Positions 33,691-41,849 of a DNA stretch of 64,000 nt are shown here, piece after piece. Positions within the stretch are counted from its first letter, which is position 1. Each line of letters starts with the position of its first letter. The stretch is from positions 1-64,000 of the forward strand of contig NZ_JBQHTM010000003.1 of NCBI RefSeq assembly GCF_052065695.1, given 5' to 3'. Source of the DNA: Intestinimonas sp052065695. Its GTDB lineage: Bacteria; Bacillota; Clostridia; Oscillospirales; Oscillospiraceae. A model generated the notes under the pieces. It did no database searches, was not told where the DNA came from, and worked only from the letters and a program-made list of their open reading frames with translations. A program made the position numbers and the translations under genes.

Positions 33691-33719
33691 ATTTTACTAC
33701 ACTGAAGTATGAAAGTAAA
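33691..33719 (-). promoter_or_regulatory. Promoter of the yerC-methyltransferase-hslO operon
   Basis: TTTACT (33719-33714) and TAAAAT (33696-33691) are 17 nt apart on the minus strand, about 60 nt before the yerC start. Confidence 0.6.
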
Positions 33720-33781
33720 GGGAATTTTGTGCATAAGCGCACTTTTTCATGGTGCATATACTGAAATGGAGGTGATTTACG

Positions 33782-34453
33782 GTGTGGAGATACATTTGCT
33801 GGAAGGAAATCCTGGATTGGGAGGGAGAACCGGTGGTGGAACTGGAGTTCTCCGTACCATTGCCGGTGGAGTGTGAGCGTGGAGCGGTGCGGATGGGGCG
33901 TTATTACGCAAGGCTGGCAGCGGTGTGGTACCGGCGATGGACAGGAACGTTTTATCGGGAGGCCTGCATTGCCTGTTCGGACGCCAGGGAGAACGCACGG
34001 CCTTTCTGGCCATGGAGGGTCAGGCTGCAAGGAAAGGAGACCTTTGAGGACGACCGGCTGTGCAGCATGTGGATGGAGGCAAGCGAACGGCGGGGGAGAG
34101 AGGAGGGGCATGTCATACGTACCGCCATGACATGGACCAGAAAAACAGGATATCCGTTGCCCATGGCGGACTTGTTCCGGCATGAGCGAGGGTGGCGGGG
34201 ACAGGTACTGGAACGGGTGCGTGAGCAGATTCAACCAATGCGGGAGGAGGGCGTGATCCTGTGGAAGGATGCGGAGCGTCTGGCGGCGGTTCGATTTTCC
34301 GCCAGCCGTTTTTTTCTTCTGCCAGATGGGCTTGGAATCTATTATCCCACAGGAGCATTGGGCCCAAACGAAAGCGGAATCATAGATTTTTTATTGCCGC
34401 TGGAGGGAGAAAACCAGACTTTGGACGGCCAGAAAAATCCTGAAAAAGTCTAA
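33782..34453 (+). CDS. DUF3298-like protein of unknown function
   Basis: This 223-residue protein begins at a GTG 9 nt behind GGAGG. The C-terminus (FFLLPDGLGIYYPTGALGPN, then DFLLPL) resembles the DUF3298 domain seen in clostridial RsiV-like and secreted proteins. No signal peptide or membrane segment is evident, which is unusual for that family. The N-terminal region (WEGEPVVELEFSVPLPVECE) may be a degenerate DUF4163-type part. Upstream, CATATACT resembles a sigma-E -10 box, hinting at sporulation control. This is weak. Confidence 0.65.
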   Translation: MWRYICWKEILDWEGEPVVELEFSVPLPVECERGAVRMGRYYARLAAVWYRRWTGTFYREACIACSDARENARPFWPWRVRLQGKETFEDDRLCSMWMEASERRGREEGHVIRTAMTWTRKTGYPLPMADLFRHERGWRGQVLERVREQIQPMREEGVILWKDAERLAAVRFSASRFFLLPDGLGIYYPTGALGPNESGIIDFLLPLEGENQTLDGQKNPEKV

Positions 34454-34470
34454 AAATGGGAAATTCTTTC

Positions 34471-34499
34471 TTGCATCTCAAGAATGGATGGAATATAAT
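34471..34499 (+). promoter_or_regulatory. Promoter of purA
   Basis: TTGCAT (34471-34476) and a perfect TATAAT (34494-34499) are 17 nt apart, 43 nt before the purA start. Confidence 0.8.
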
Positions 34500-34541
34500 A
34501 CTTCAGTCCTCGGAACACTGAACACACGGGAGGAATTAACT

Positions 34542-35819
34542 ATGGTCAAAGCGATCGTCGGAGCCAACTGGGGCGACGAAGGCAAGGGAAAGATCACCGA
34601 CCTGTTTGCGGAGGGATCTGACGTTGTCGTCCGGTTCCAGGGCGGCGCAAATGCGGGCCATACCATCATCTGCGATTATGGAAAATTTGCCCTGCACCAG
34701 CTGCCGTCCGGTGTCTTTTACCCCCACATCACCAATATCATCGGCAACGGTGTGGCGCTCAACGTACCCAAATTTCTGGAGGAACTGAACCACCTGCGGG
34801 AGGGAGGTGTACCCGCGCCCCACATTATTGTCGATCAGCGCACCCAGGTGCTGATGCCCTATCACGTCCTGCAGGACCAGTACGAGGAGGAGCGGCTGGG
34901 CGGTCACGCCTTCGGTTCCACCAAGTCGGGCATCGCCCCCTTTTATTCCGACAAGTACGCCAAATATGGTATTCAGATCTGTGAGCTCTTCGATGAGCCC
35001 CGCCTGATGGAACGGCTGGAGCAGGTCTGCGCCATCAAAAACGTGCTCTTCGAGCACCTCTATCACAAGCCCAAGCTGGACCCGAAGGCGATCTTCGATG
35101 AGGTCACCGGTTACCGGGACCAGATCGCTCCCTACGTAGGCGACGCCATGAGCTTCGTCAAGGAGGCGCTGGCCGAGGGTAAGCAGGTCTTGCTGGAGGC
35201 CCAGTTGGGCGCCATGAAGGACCCCGACTTCGGAATCTATCCCTTCACCACCTCTTCTCATACCCTGGCCGGTTTCGGTTGTATGGGCGTGGGTGTGGCA
35301 CCTCAGGACATCAAGAGCATCGTGGCCATCACCAAGGCCTACTCCAGCGCTGTGGGCGCCGGCGCCTTCGTGTCCGAGCTCTTCGGTGACGAGGCTGAGG
35401 AGCTGCGCCACCGGGGCGGCGATGCCGGCGAATACGGCGCCACCACCGGGCGTCCCCGTCGGGTAGGCTGGTTTGACACCGTGGCGACCCGTTACGGCTG
35501 CAAGGTCCAGGGAGCTACCGAGGTGGCCCTCACCGCCGTGGATGTTCTGGGCTATCTGGATGAGATCAAAGTCTGCACCGGCTATGAGATCGACGGTAAG
35601 ATCACGCGGGACTTCCCGGTCACCCCCCTGCTGGAGCGGGCCAAGCCGGTCTATACCACTCTGCCCGGTTGGAAGTGCGACATCCGGGGCGAGACCGATT
35701 ACAACCGCCTGCCCAGTCAGGCCAAGGGCTATGTGGATTTCCTGGAGAAAGAGATCGGTGTACCCATCACCATTGTCTCCACCGGCCCCAAACGCCACGA
35801 AATTACGCATCGGCGCTAA
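34542..35819 (+). CDS. purA: Adenylosuccinate synthase
   Basis: This 425-residue enzyme joins IMP and aspartate with GTP to give adenylosuccinate in AMP synthesis. The P-loop VGANWGDEGKGKITDLF starts the protein. Other conserved parts are FQGGANAGHTI, GTTKS-like FGSTKSGIAPFY and TTGRPRRVGWFD. The ATG at 34542 follows AGGA at 7 nt. It is monocistronic with its own promoter and terminator. Confidence 0.99.
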   Translation: MVKAIVGANWGDEGKGKITDLFAEGSDVVVRFQGGANAGHTIICDYGKFALHQLPSGVFYPHITNIIGNGVALNVPKFLEELNHLREGGVPAPHIIVDQRTQVLMPYHVLQDQYEEERLGGHAFGSTKSGIAPFYSDKYAKYGIQICELFDEPRLMERLEQVCAIKNVLFEHLYHKPKLDPKAIFDEVTGYRDQIAPYVGDAMSFVKEALAEGKQVLLEAQLGAMKDPDFGIYPFTTSSHTLAGFGCMGVGVAPQDIKSIVAITKAYSSAVGAGAFVSELFGDEAEELRHRGGDAGEYGATTGRPRRVGWFDTVATRYGCKVQGATEVALTAVDVLGYLDEIKVCTGYEIDGKITRDFPVTPLLERAKPVYTTLPGWKCDIRGETDYNRLPSQAKGYVDFLEKEIGVPITIVSTGPKRHEITHRR

Positions 35820-35836
35820 ATATACCTTCGTTCGAA

Positions 35837-35867
35837 ACGTGCAGAGAGTAATCTCTGCACGTTTTTT
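35837..35867 (+). terminator. Intrinsic terminator of purA
   Basis: An 11-bp perfect stem (35837-35847 with 35852-35862) with loop GTAA is followed by a T run. Confidence 0.93.
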
Positions 35868-36141
35868 CTGTTTCAACGGTAAAAATGTAAATTGGTTACA
35901 GTGCCGAAAGCGGGACAACTCAATAATTGGTGGGGCCACTTGAAAGAGAGAGATTTTGGGCACTTTTTGCCTGGAAAAGTTGCAAATTTTCACTTACTTT
36001 ATATACAAACAACTGTTCTATACAGCGGAACGAAAAGAGGGAAATGGACGGAAAAGATGAAAAAAACAGAAAGTAAAAAAACGGGAAATGACTGGGAGAC
36101 AAGAGGTTAAAGGATTTTTTGACACATGCGAGAGGCGTCGG

Positions 36142-36170
36142 TTGACAAACGGTTTTTTCGTATATATAAT
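36142..36170 (+). promoter_or_regulatory. Perfect consensus sigma-A promoter of the AtoE-type transporter
   Basis: An exact TTGACA (36142-36147) and exact TATAAT (36165-36170) are 17 nt apart. An inverted repeat (TGAACAAA 36185-36192, TTTGTTCA 36204-36211) lies just past the expected start site and could be an operator or a leader hairpin. The rest of 35868-36141 is A/T-rich with no gene. Confidence 0.9.
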
Positions 36171-36239
36171 GAGAACCGAAATTGTGAACAAATTGTGTTG
36201 GGGTTTGTTCATGGTTGTACATTATAAGGAGGGAAACGC

Positions 36240-37592
36240 ATGTTCAAAAAGTTTACCAATGGCTGCGTACGCGTAGTCAACCGGTGGCTGCCTGATCCGT
36301 TCCTGTTCGCCATCATCCTGACCATCGTGGTCTTTGTGGCTGCGCTGATCGGCACCCAGCAGAGCCCCATCGCTCTGGTCAATTCCTGGGGTAACTCCAG
36401 CGGCTTCTGGCGTCTGCTGTCATTCTCCATGCAGATGGCTCTGGTGCTGGTGCTGGGTTCCGCTATGGCTTCCGCCAAGATCTGCAAGAAGATCCTGGGC
36501 GCCATTGCTTCCATCGCCAAGGACAAGAAGGGCGCCATCCTGGTCACCACCTTCGTGTCCACCATCTGCTGCTGGCTCAACTGGGGCTTCGGCCTCATCG
36601 CCGGCGCCCTGCTGGCCAAGGAGGTCGCCCGCCGCGTGAAGGACGTGGACTACCCCCTGCTGATTGCTTCCGCTTACTCCGGTTTCGTGATCTGGCACGC
36701 CGGCCTCTCCGGCTCCATCCCCCTGCAGATGGGCGCTGAGGGCGGCACTGAGATCCTGGGTGTCAACTACTACGCCCCCATTACCCAGACCATTTTCCAT
36801 CCTGTGAACCTGGGCATGGTGCTGATCATCCTGATCCTGATGCCTCTCATCAACTACGCCATGCACCCCGACGCCGCCCACACCCTCACCGTGGACCCTG
36901 CCCTGCTGGTGGAGGAAGAGGAGAAGACCTACACCATCAACACCCCTGCTGAGAAGATCGAGCACAACAAGGTCCTCTGGGTCATCACTCTGGTCCTGGG
37001 CTTTGCGTACATCATTTACTACTTCGTCACTAAGGGCTTCAACCTGGACCTGAATATCGTCAACATGATCTTCATGTTCCTGGGCATCCTGCTCCACGGC
37101 GATCTCCGCAAGTATGTTGACGCCATCGGTGAGGCCGCTGGCGGCGCTGCCGGCATCCTGCTGCAGTTCCCCTTCTACGCCGGCATCATGGGCCTGATGG
37201 TGGCCACCAACCCCGAGACCGGTGTCTCCCTGGCTTCCATCATCGCCAACTTCTTCACCAATATCTCTAACAACATCACTTTCCCCATGCTGACCTTCCT
37301 GTCCGCCGGTATCATCAACTTCTTCGTTCCCTCCGGCGGTGGCCAGTGGGCCGTGCAGGCTCCTATCGTGATGCCTGCTGCCACCCAGATGGGCATCGAC
37401 TATGGCCGTTCCGCCATGGCCATTGCCTGGGGTGACCAGTGGACCAACATGATCCAGCCCTTCTGGGCTCTGCCCGCTCTGGGTGTCGCCGGCCTGTCCG
37501 CCCGCAACATCATGGGCTACCTGGTCATTGTCCTGATCTTCACCGGTGTGGTCGCCTGCGGCGGCTTCCTGGTCTGGGGCATGTTCTTCTAA
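36240..37592 (+). CDS. AtoE-family short-chain fatty acid transporter
   Basis: This 450-residue membrane protein has about ten to twelve helices. It matches the AtoE/TIGR00366 family, with RWLPDPFLFAIILTIVVFV, WLNWGFGLIAGALLAKE, NFFVPSGGGQWAVQAP and GDQWTNMIQPFWALPALG. It moves short-chain fatty acids such as butyrate or acetoacetate across the membrane. The strong promoter, AAGGAGGG ribosome site and a codon set like that of the ribosomal genes suggest high expression, which fits a butyrate-producing lifestyle. Direction of transport is not known. Confidence 0.92.
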   Translation: MFKKFTNGCVRVVNRWLPDPFLFAIILTIVVFVAALIGTQQSPIALVNSWGNSSGFWRLLSFSMQMALVLVLGSAMASAKICKKILGAIASIAKDKKGAILVTTFVSTICCWLNWGFGLIAGALLAKEVARRVKDVDYPLLIASAYSGFVIWHAGLSGSIPLQMGAEGGTEILGVNYYAPITQTIFHPVNLGMVLIILILMPLINYAMHPDAAHTLTVDPALLVEEEEKTYTINTPAEKIEHNKVLWVITLVLGFAYIIYYFVTKGFNLDLNIVNMIFMFLGILLHGDLRKYVDAIGEAAGGAAGILLQFPFYAGIMGLMVATNPETGVSLASIIANFFTNISNNITFPMLTFLSAGIINFFVPSGGGQWAVQAPIVMPAATQMGIDYGRSAMAIAWGDQWTNMIQPFWALPALGVAGLSARNIMGYLVIVLIFTGVVACGGFLVWGMFF

Positions 37593-37611
37593 GCTCCAAA
37601 ACCCAACGAAA

Positions 37612-37649
37612 CAGAAAAACGCCCGGACTTAGGTCCGGGCGTTTTTCTG
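37612..37649 (+). terminator. Intrinsic terminator of the transporter gene
   Basis: A 17-bp perfect stem (37612-37628 with 37633-37649) around TTAG has the T run within the descending arm. Confidence 0.92.
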
Positions 37650-37664
37650 CTTTCCGGCAGCGGC

Positions 37665-37691
37665 ACCAAACCCGGTCGGGCACATAGAATG
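37665..37691 (+). promoter_or_regulatory. Possible sigma-K-type promoter
   Basis: AC (37665-37666), 16 nt, then CATAGAATG (37683-37691) approximate the mother-cell sigma-K pattern AC-N16-CATANNNTA, except for the last base. This would suit the Cys-rich coat-like gene downstream. Confidence 0.35.
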
Positions 37692-37749
37692 GGGTGGAGG
37701 CGGAACCGCCGTCCGCCTTTTCCCAACGCCATTTTTAGGAGGTATTGCA

Positions 37750-38595
37750 ATGCCTGAAAAGGTCGTGCCCGGTCCCGTGCAGGACAGCGCCTGCATCCGG
37801 GAGGCCGTGTGCATACACACCAAAAAGATCTTCGATAGCTGTAAGGACAAAGACTGTATCGAGGACCTTCGCCTTTACCCCACGCAGAGTTCTCAGTGTG
37901 CCATCGACCGGGCCGTGAGTATCAAGCCCGGCAGTGCGGAACTGCTGCATGTATACATCGACGTGGAGCCTGTGAGCTTTAACCGCGGTTTCTATACCGT
38001 GGACGTGCGCTATTTCTACCGGGTCACCGCCGACGCCTTTGTAGGTGCCGCCCGGCCGGTGGAGATCAGTGGCCTGTGTGTCTTTGACAAGCGGGTCATT
38101 CTCTTTGGCAGCGAGGGGGGTGCTAAGACCTTCAGCTCCCAGGCCTGCTTTGGGGAGATGGATGAGCAGGAGCTCCGCAAGAGCGGTCTGCCCTCCGCCG
38201 TGGTGGAGGCGGTGGACCCCATCGTGCTCAACATGAAGCTGGTGGATGTGTGCGAGTGCCGTCCCTGCGACTGCGAGCTCACCGAGATCCCCCCCTGCAT
38301 CTGTTCCTGCTTCGGCAGCGATCTCAACTTTGGCAGCGAGGGCAAACGGGTCTATGTGACCCTGGGCCAGTTCTCCATTATCCGCCTGGAGCGGGAGACT
38401 CAGCTCCTCATGCCGGTATACGACTATTGTATGCCGGAGAAGGAGTGCGCCTGCGGCTCCTGCTGCGAGGAGGATCCCTGCGAGCTCTTCCGCCAGGTCA
38501 AGTTCCCCGTCAACGAGTTCTTCCCGCCCAACGCCATGGGCTGCACCGATGGCGGCAAGCGGGAGCCCGACCTGCCCGGCTGTTGCCGGAAGTGA
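37750..38595 (+). CDS. Cys-rich conserved clostridial protein, possible spore coat component
   Basis: This 281-residue protein has 23 Cys (8 percent), concentrated near residues 173-187 (VCECRPCDCEL, CICSC) and at the end (ECACGSCCEEDPC, GCCRK). It has no signal peptide or membrane span. The segment KKIFDSCKDKDCIEDLRLY resembles conserved clostridial proteins linked by some annotations to spore coats. This is from memory and not certain. The high Cys content suits disulfide cross-linking or metal binding. A sigma-K-like promoter upstream agrees. AGGAGG is 6 nt before the ATG. No catalytic motif is seen. Confidence 0.7.
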   Translation: MPEKVVPGPVQDSACIREAVCIHTKKIFDSCKDKDCIEDLRLYPTQSSQCAIDRAVSIKPGSAELLHVYIDVEPVSFNRGFYTVDVRYFYRVTADAFVGAARPVEISGLCVFDKRVILFGSEGGAKTFSSQACFGEMDEQELRKSGLPSAVVEAVDPIVLNMKLVDVCECRPCDCELTEIPPCICSCFGSDLNFGSEGKRVYVTLGQFSIIRLERETQLLMPVYDYCMPEKECACGSCCEEDPCELFRQVKFPVNEFFPPNAMGCTDGGKREPDLPGCCRK

Positions 38596-38622
38596 CTCGA
38601 AGTCCCGCAGTAAAAGAGACGT

Positions 38623-38668
38623 CCGGCCCCGGCGGTTTATTCGCTGGGGCCGGGCGCTTTCCTTTTTA
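38623..38668. terminator. Terminator between convergent genes
   Basis: A 12-bp stem (38623-38634 with 38642-38653, one G-T pair) is followed on the plus strand by GCGCTTTCCTTTTT. Confidence 0.7.
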
Positions 38669-39346
38669 TTTGTGCCGGAAGCGGCGGAGAAGGGCCTCCT
38701 CCAGTCGGTCGCCGTACTTCATACCCAGGAGGAAAATGACCAGACCAACCATGCCCAGCAGGGCCATGGCCCACAGGGGGATGGCCACTACCGAGCCTCC
38801 CACGGCACTGGCTACCAACAGCCCCCAGGGTCGGAAGAGAATGACCAGGACCAGGAAGCGGGGAAAGCTGATCTCAGTGAGCCCTGCCAGGATGCACAGG
38901 ATGTCGTCGGGAAAGAAGGGAAAGAGAAAGGCTATGGCCAGGAAAACGTCCCGCTTGCGGCGGATGATTTCCAGATAGCGGTCGGAGATGGTCTGGCTGA
39001 CGAAGCGGTCCACGAAGGTCTGCCCCAGGCGCCGGGCCAGCTGAAAGACCACGGTGGAACCCACCACCACCGCCGCCCAGGTGAGGAGGAAGGCGGGCAG
39101 GGTGCCGAAGAGGAGGGCACCGGCCATGGCGGTCAGGTTGCTGGGGATGGGAGCCAGCACCACGGAGGCCAGTTGGATCAGGAAGAACACCAGGTGGGAA
39201 TAGGGGGAGAAGGTCTCAATGTAGGTCTGGAGGCCATCCAAAGAGGTGGCGGCCTGAAAGAAGCCGGTCCGCCACAACAGGACGCCGCCGACAGCCAGCA
39301 GGAGGACGGTGATGAGCAGGGTGAGGAACCAGGTGTATTTTTTCAT
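38666..39346 (-). CDS. TVP38/TMEM64-family (VTT) membrane protein
   Basis: This 226-residue protein has about five or six hydrophobic segments. The VTT/SNARE-associated core includes APIPSNLTAMAGALLFGTLPAF, then GSTVVFQLARRLGQ and FPFFPDDILCILAGLT. Related DedA-superfamily proteins are thought to be lipid scramblases or transporters. The ATG at 39346 follows AAGGAG at 10 nt. It is a monocistronic gene, convergent with the Cys-rich gene. Confidence 0.9.
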   Translation of the reverse strand: MKKYTWFLTLLITVLLLAVGGVLLWRTGFFQAATSLDGLQTYIETFSPYSHLVFFLIQLASVVLAPIPSNLTAMAGALLFGTLPAFLLTWAAVVVGSTVVFQLARRLGQTFVDRFVSQTISDRYLEIIRRKRDVFLAIAFLFPFFPDDILCILAGLTEISFPRFLVLVILFRPWGLLVASAVGGSVVAIPLWAMALLGMVGLVIFLLGMKYGDRLEEALLRRFRHK

Positions 39347-39528
39347 GCGGAAAGATCTCCTTGTTCTGTCTCTGACCATAGCTTACCACACCGTGCTCGC
39401 CGGGACCATAGAGAAAAGATGAGGATTTTCTTAAAATGAGAAAAAGGGGGGCGATTGCGGAGCGGGGCGGAAGGTGGTATCATCGAGGGGAAAGGAAGGG
39501 CGCGTTGCCCGGAAAAGGAGGAACGGCT

Positions 39529-40317
39529 ATGCTGCCGGAGCGAGAGGAATTGCTGAAACAGGTATCGGAGGCGGTGCGTCAGGCGGGGCGTCTGTTTGGG
39601 CACCAGGAGATGGCGGAGCAGATCCGCCGAAAAGGGGCCACGGACTTTGTGACCCAGGTGGACATCACCGTCCAGGAACAGCTGCGGGGCCGACTGAAGG
39701 AACTGGCGCCGGAGGTGCAGTTCATGGGGGAGGAGCAGGACAATAGCGGCGTGGACCTGAGCGGGGCGGTGTGGATCCTGGACCCGGTGGACGGCACCAC
39801 CAACCTCATCCACGGATTCCGTCACAGCGCCGTCTCCCTGGCCCTGGCGGAGGAGGGGCGGGTGACCATGGCCCTGGTGTATAACCCCTACGCCGAGGAG
39901 CTCTTCACCGCCCTGGCAGGACGGGGGGCCTTCTGCAACGGCCAGCCCATCTCGGTGAGCAGTGCCCGCAGATTGGCCGACGCTCTGGTGGACGTGGGCA
40001 CCAATCCCAGCCAGCGGGAGAAGGCCGACCGGGCGTTCCACTGGATGCGTGCCCTCTTTGACCACTGCCACGACGTCCGGCGCATGGGGGCGGCCTCCCT
40101 GTGCCTGAGCTATGTGGCCGCTGGGCGGCTGGACGCCTACGTGGAGGACGGCCTGAAACCCTGGGACTACGCTGCGGGCATGCTGTTGGTCCGGGAGGCC
40201 GGCGGCATGGCGGCCACCCCGGAGGGGGGAGAGCCCTCCCTGTCCGCGGGGGGCGGCATCGCTGCCGCCAACGGTTTCATCGGTCGGGACTTTCTGAAGT
40301 TGCTCTCCGAGGTGTAA
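39529..40317 (+). CDS. Inositol monophosphatase-family protein
   Basis: This 262-residue lithium-type phosphatase shows the metal motifs MGEEQD, WILDPVDGTTNLIHGF and LKPWDYAAGMLLVREAGG. It likely dephosphorylates inositol phosphate, PAP or a sugar phosphate. The ATG at 39529 follows AAGGAGG at 7 nt. The longer upstream frame is not used. The AGCS symporter starts 59 nt later, possibly on the same mRNA. Confidence 0.94.
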   Translation: MLPEREELLKQVSEAVRQAGRLFGHQEMAEQIRRKGATDFVTQVDITVQEQLRGRLKELAPEVQFMGEEQDNSGVDLSGAVWILDPVDGTTNLIHGFRHSAVSLALAEEGRVTMALVYNPYAEELFTALAGRGAFCNGQPISVSSARRLADALVDVGTNPSQREKADRAFHWMRALFDHCHDVRRMGAASLCLSYVAAGRLDAYVEDGLKPWDYAAGMLLVREAGGMAATPEGGEPSLSAGGGIAAANGFIGRDFLKLLSEV

Positions 40318-40376
40318 AGGGAAGAGCATGTTTTCCGCTCCGGGCGCATACCCCTTTGGAGAAGGGGGCGGGGTGC

Positions 40377-41792
40377 ATGACCTTTTTGGAGCGATTGGGC
40401 AATTGGATCTGGGACCCGTGGCTGCTGGGGGGCTTCCTGCTGCTGGGCCTGTGGTGCTCGGTGGGCACCGGCTTCTTCCAGCTCTTCGGGTGGCGGCGGT
40501 GGCTGGGGGCCACCGTGGGGGCCCTGCTGCGCCCCAAGGCGCGGAAGAAGGGGGACGGCCTCACCCAGCTCCAGGCTCTCTCCACCGCCCTGGCCTCCAC
40601 CATCGGCACCGGCAGTATCGCCGGGGTGGCCACCGCCATTTTCTACGGCGGACCCGGCGCCGTTTTCTGGATGTGGGTCTCTGCCCTCCTGGGCATGATG
40701 ACGGGCTGTGTGGAAAAGACCCTGGCCGTCCGCTACCGCCGCAAAAGCCGGGAGGGCGGCTGGGAAGGGGGCCCTATGGTGTACATGACCCAGGGCCTGG
40801 GGTTTCGGCCTCTGGCCCTGGTCTTTTCCCTCTTCTGCGTCACCGCCTCCATCGGCGGCGGCGACCTGGTCCAGGCCAACTCCATTGCCGCCGCTTTGGA
40901 GCACGCCTTCGGCTGGAACCGGCTGGCGGTGGGGATGGTCACCGCCGTGCTCACCGGGGCGGTCATCCTGGGGGGTATCGGCCGCATCGGACGGGTCAGC
41001 GAGCGGCTGGTGCCTGCCATGGCTCTCCTGTTCCTGGCGGGCGGAGGTGCCGTGGTTCTCGGCCACGCCCACGCCCTACCGGAAGCATTCTCCGCCATCT
41101 TTCAGGGCGCCTTTGCCCCAAAAGCCACCGTCGGCGGCGGCCTAGGTTACTCTATGGCGGCGGCCATGCGCTACGGGGTGGCTAGGGGGGTCTTTACCAA
41201 CGAGGCGGGGCTGGGATCCTCCGCCATGGCCCACGCCGCCGCCGACGTGGACCACCCGGCGGAGGAGGGCATGTGGGGCATCTTTGAGGTCTTTGTGGCC
41301 ACCGGCCTGGTCTGCACTGTCACTGCCCTGGCCATCCTGACCTCTGGGGTCTACGACCCCCAGGTCGCCCTGGCAACCCTGGAGGCGGGAACCGTGGAGG
41401 ACGCCATGGTGGGGGCCGCCCTGTCGGCTGCCGCCTTTTCCACGGTGCTGGGCCGATGGGGAGGACCCTTTGTGGCGGTGTGTCTCCTCCTCTTTGCTTT
41501 TTCATCCCTACTGGGGTGGAGCTACTACGGCCAGCAGAGTCTGGCCTTTCTCACCGGGACCCGCCGCTGGACGGGCCTCTACCGGCTGTGCTTCCTCTTG
41601 TTCATCGTGGTGGGGAGCGTGGGGGACGTGGGAGCGGTGTGGCAGGTGGCCGACATCTGCAACGGGATGATGGCCCTACCCAATCTGGTGGCCCTGCTGC
41701 TCCTGTCGCCGGAGGCCTTCCGCCTGCTTCGGGCCTGGACCGAGCGGGGGGAAGAAAGCGGACACATTCCCCGAAAGGCCGCAGCGGATTGA
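40377..41792 (+). CDS. Sodium:alanine symporter family (AGCS) transporter
   Basis: This 471-residue secondary transporter has about eleven helices. Family marks are LSTALASTIGTGSIAGVATAIFYGGPGA, the GGPMVYM loop and FTNEAGLGSSAMAHAAADVDHP. It imports alanine or glycine with sodium. The frame upstream of 40377 overlaps the phosphatase gene and is not coding here. An alanine dehydrogenase at 55.3 kb could use its substrate. Confidence 0.96.
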   Translation: MTFLERLGNWIWDPWLLGGFLLLGLWCSVGTGFFQLFGWRRWLGATVGALLRPKARKKGDGLTQLQALSTALASTIGTGSIAGVATAIFYGGPGAVFWMWVSALLGMMTGCVEKTLAVRYRRKSREGGWEGGPMVYMTQGLGFRPLALVFSLFCVTASIGGGDLVQANSIAAALEHAFGWNRLAVGMVTAVLTGAVILGGIGRIGRVSERLVPAMALLFLAGGGAVVLGHAHALPEAFSAIFQGAFAPKATVGGGLGYSMAAAMRYGVARGVFTNEAGLGSSAMAHAAADVDHPAEEGMWGIFEVFVATGLVCTVTALAILTSGVYDPQVALATLEAGTVEDAMVGAALSAAAFSTVLGRWGGPFVAVCLLLFAFSSLLGWSYYGQQSLAFLTGTRRWTGLYRLCFLLFIVVGSVGDVGAVWQVADICNGMMALPNLVALLLLSPEAFRLLRAWTERGEESGHIPRKAAAD

Positions 41793-41793
41793 A

Positions 41794-41833
41794 AAAAGCG
41801 TCTCCCCTCCAGGGCAGGAGGGGAGACGCTTTT
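41794..41833. terminator. Bidirectional terminator
   Basis: A 17-bp perfect stem (41794-41810 with 41817-41833) lies between the convergent AGCS gene and the unknown membrane-protein gene. Confidence 0.92.
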
Positions 41834-41849
41834 CCTTGTCTTGGGACGG

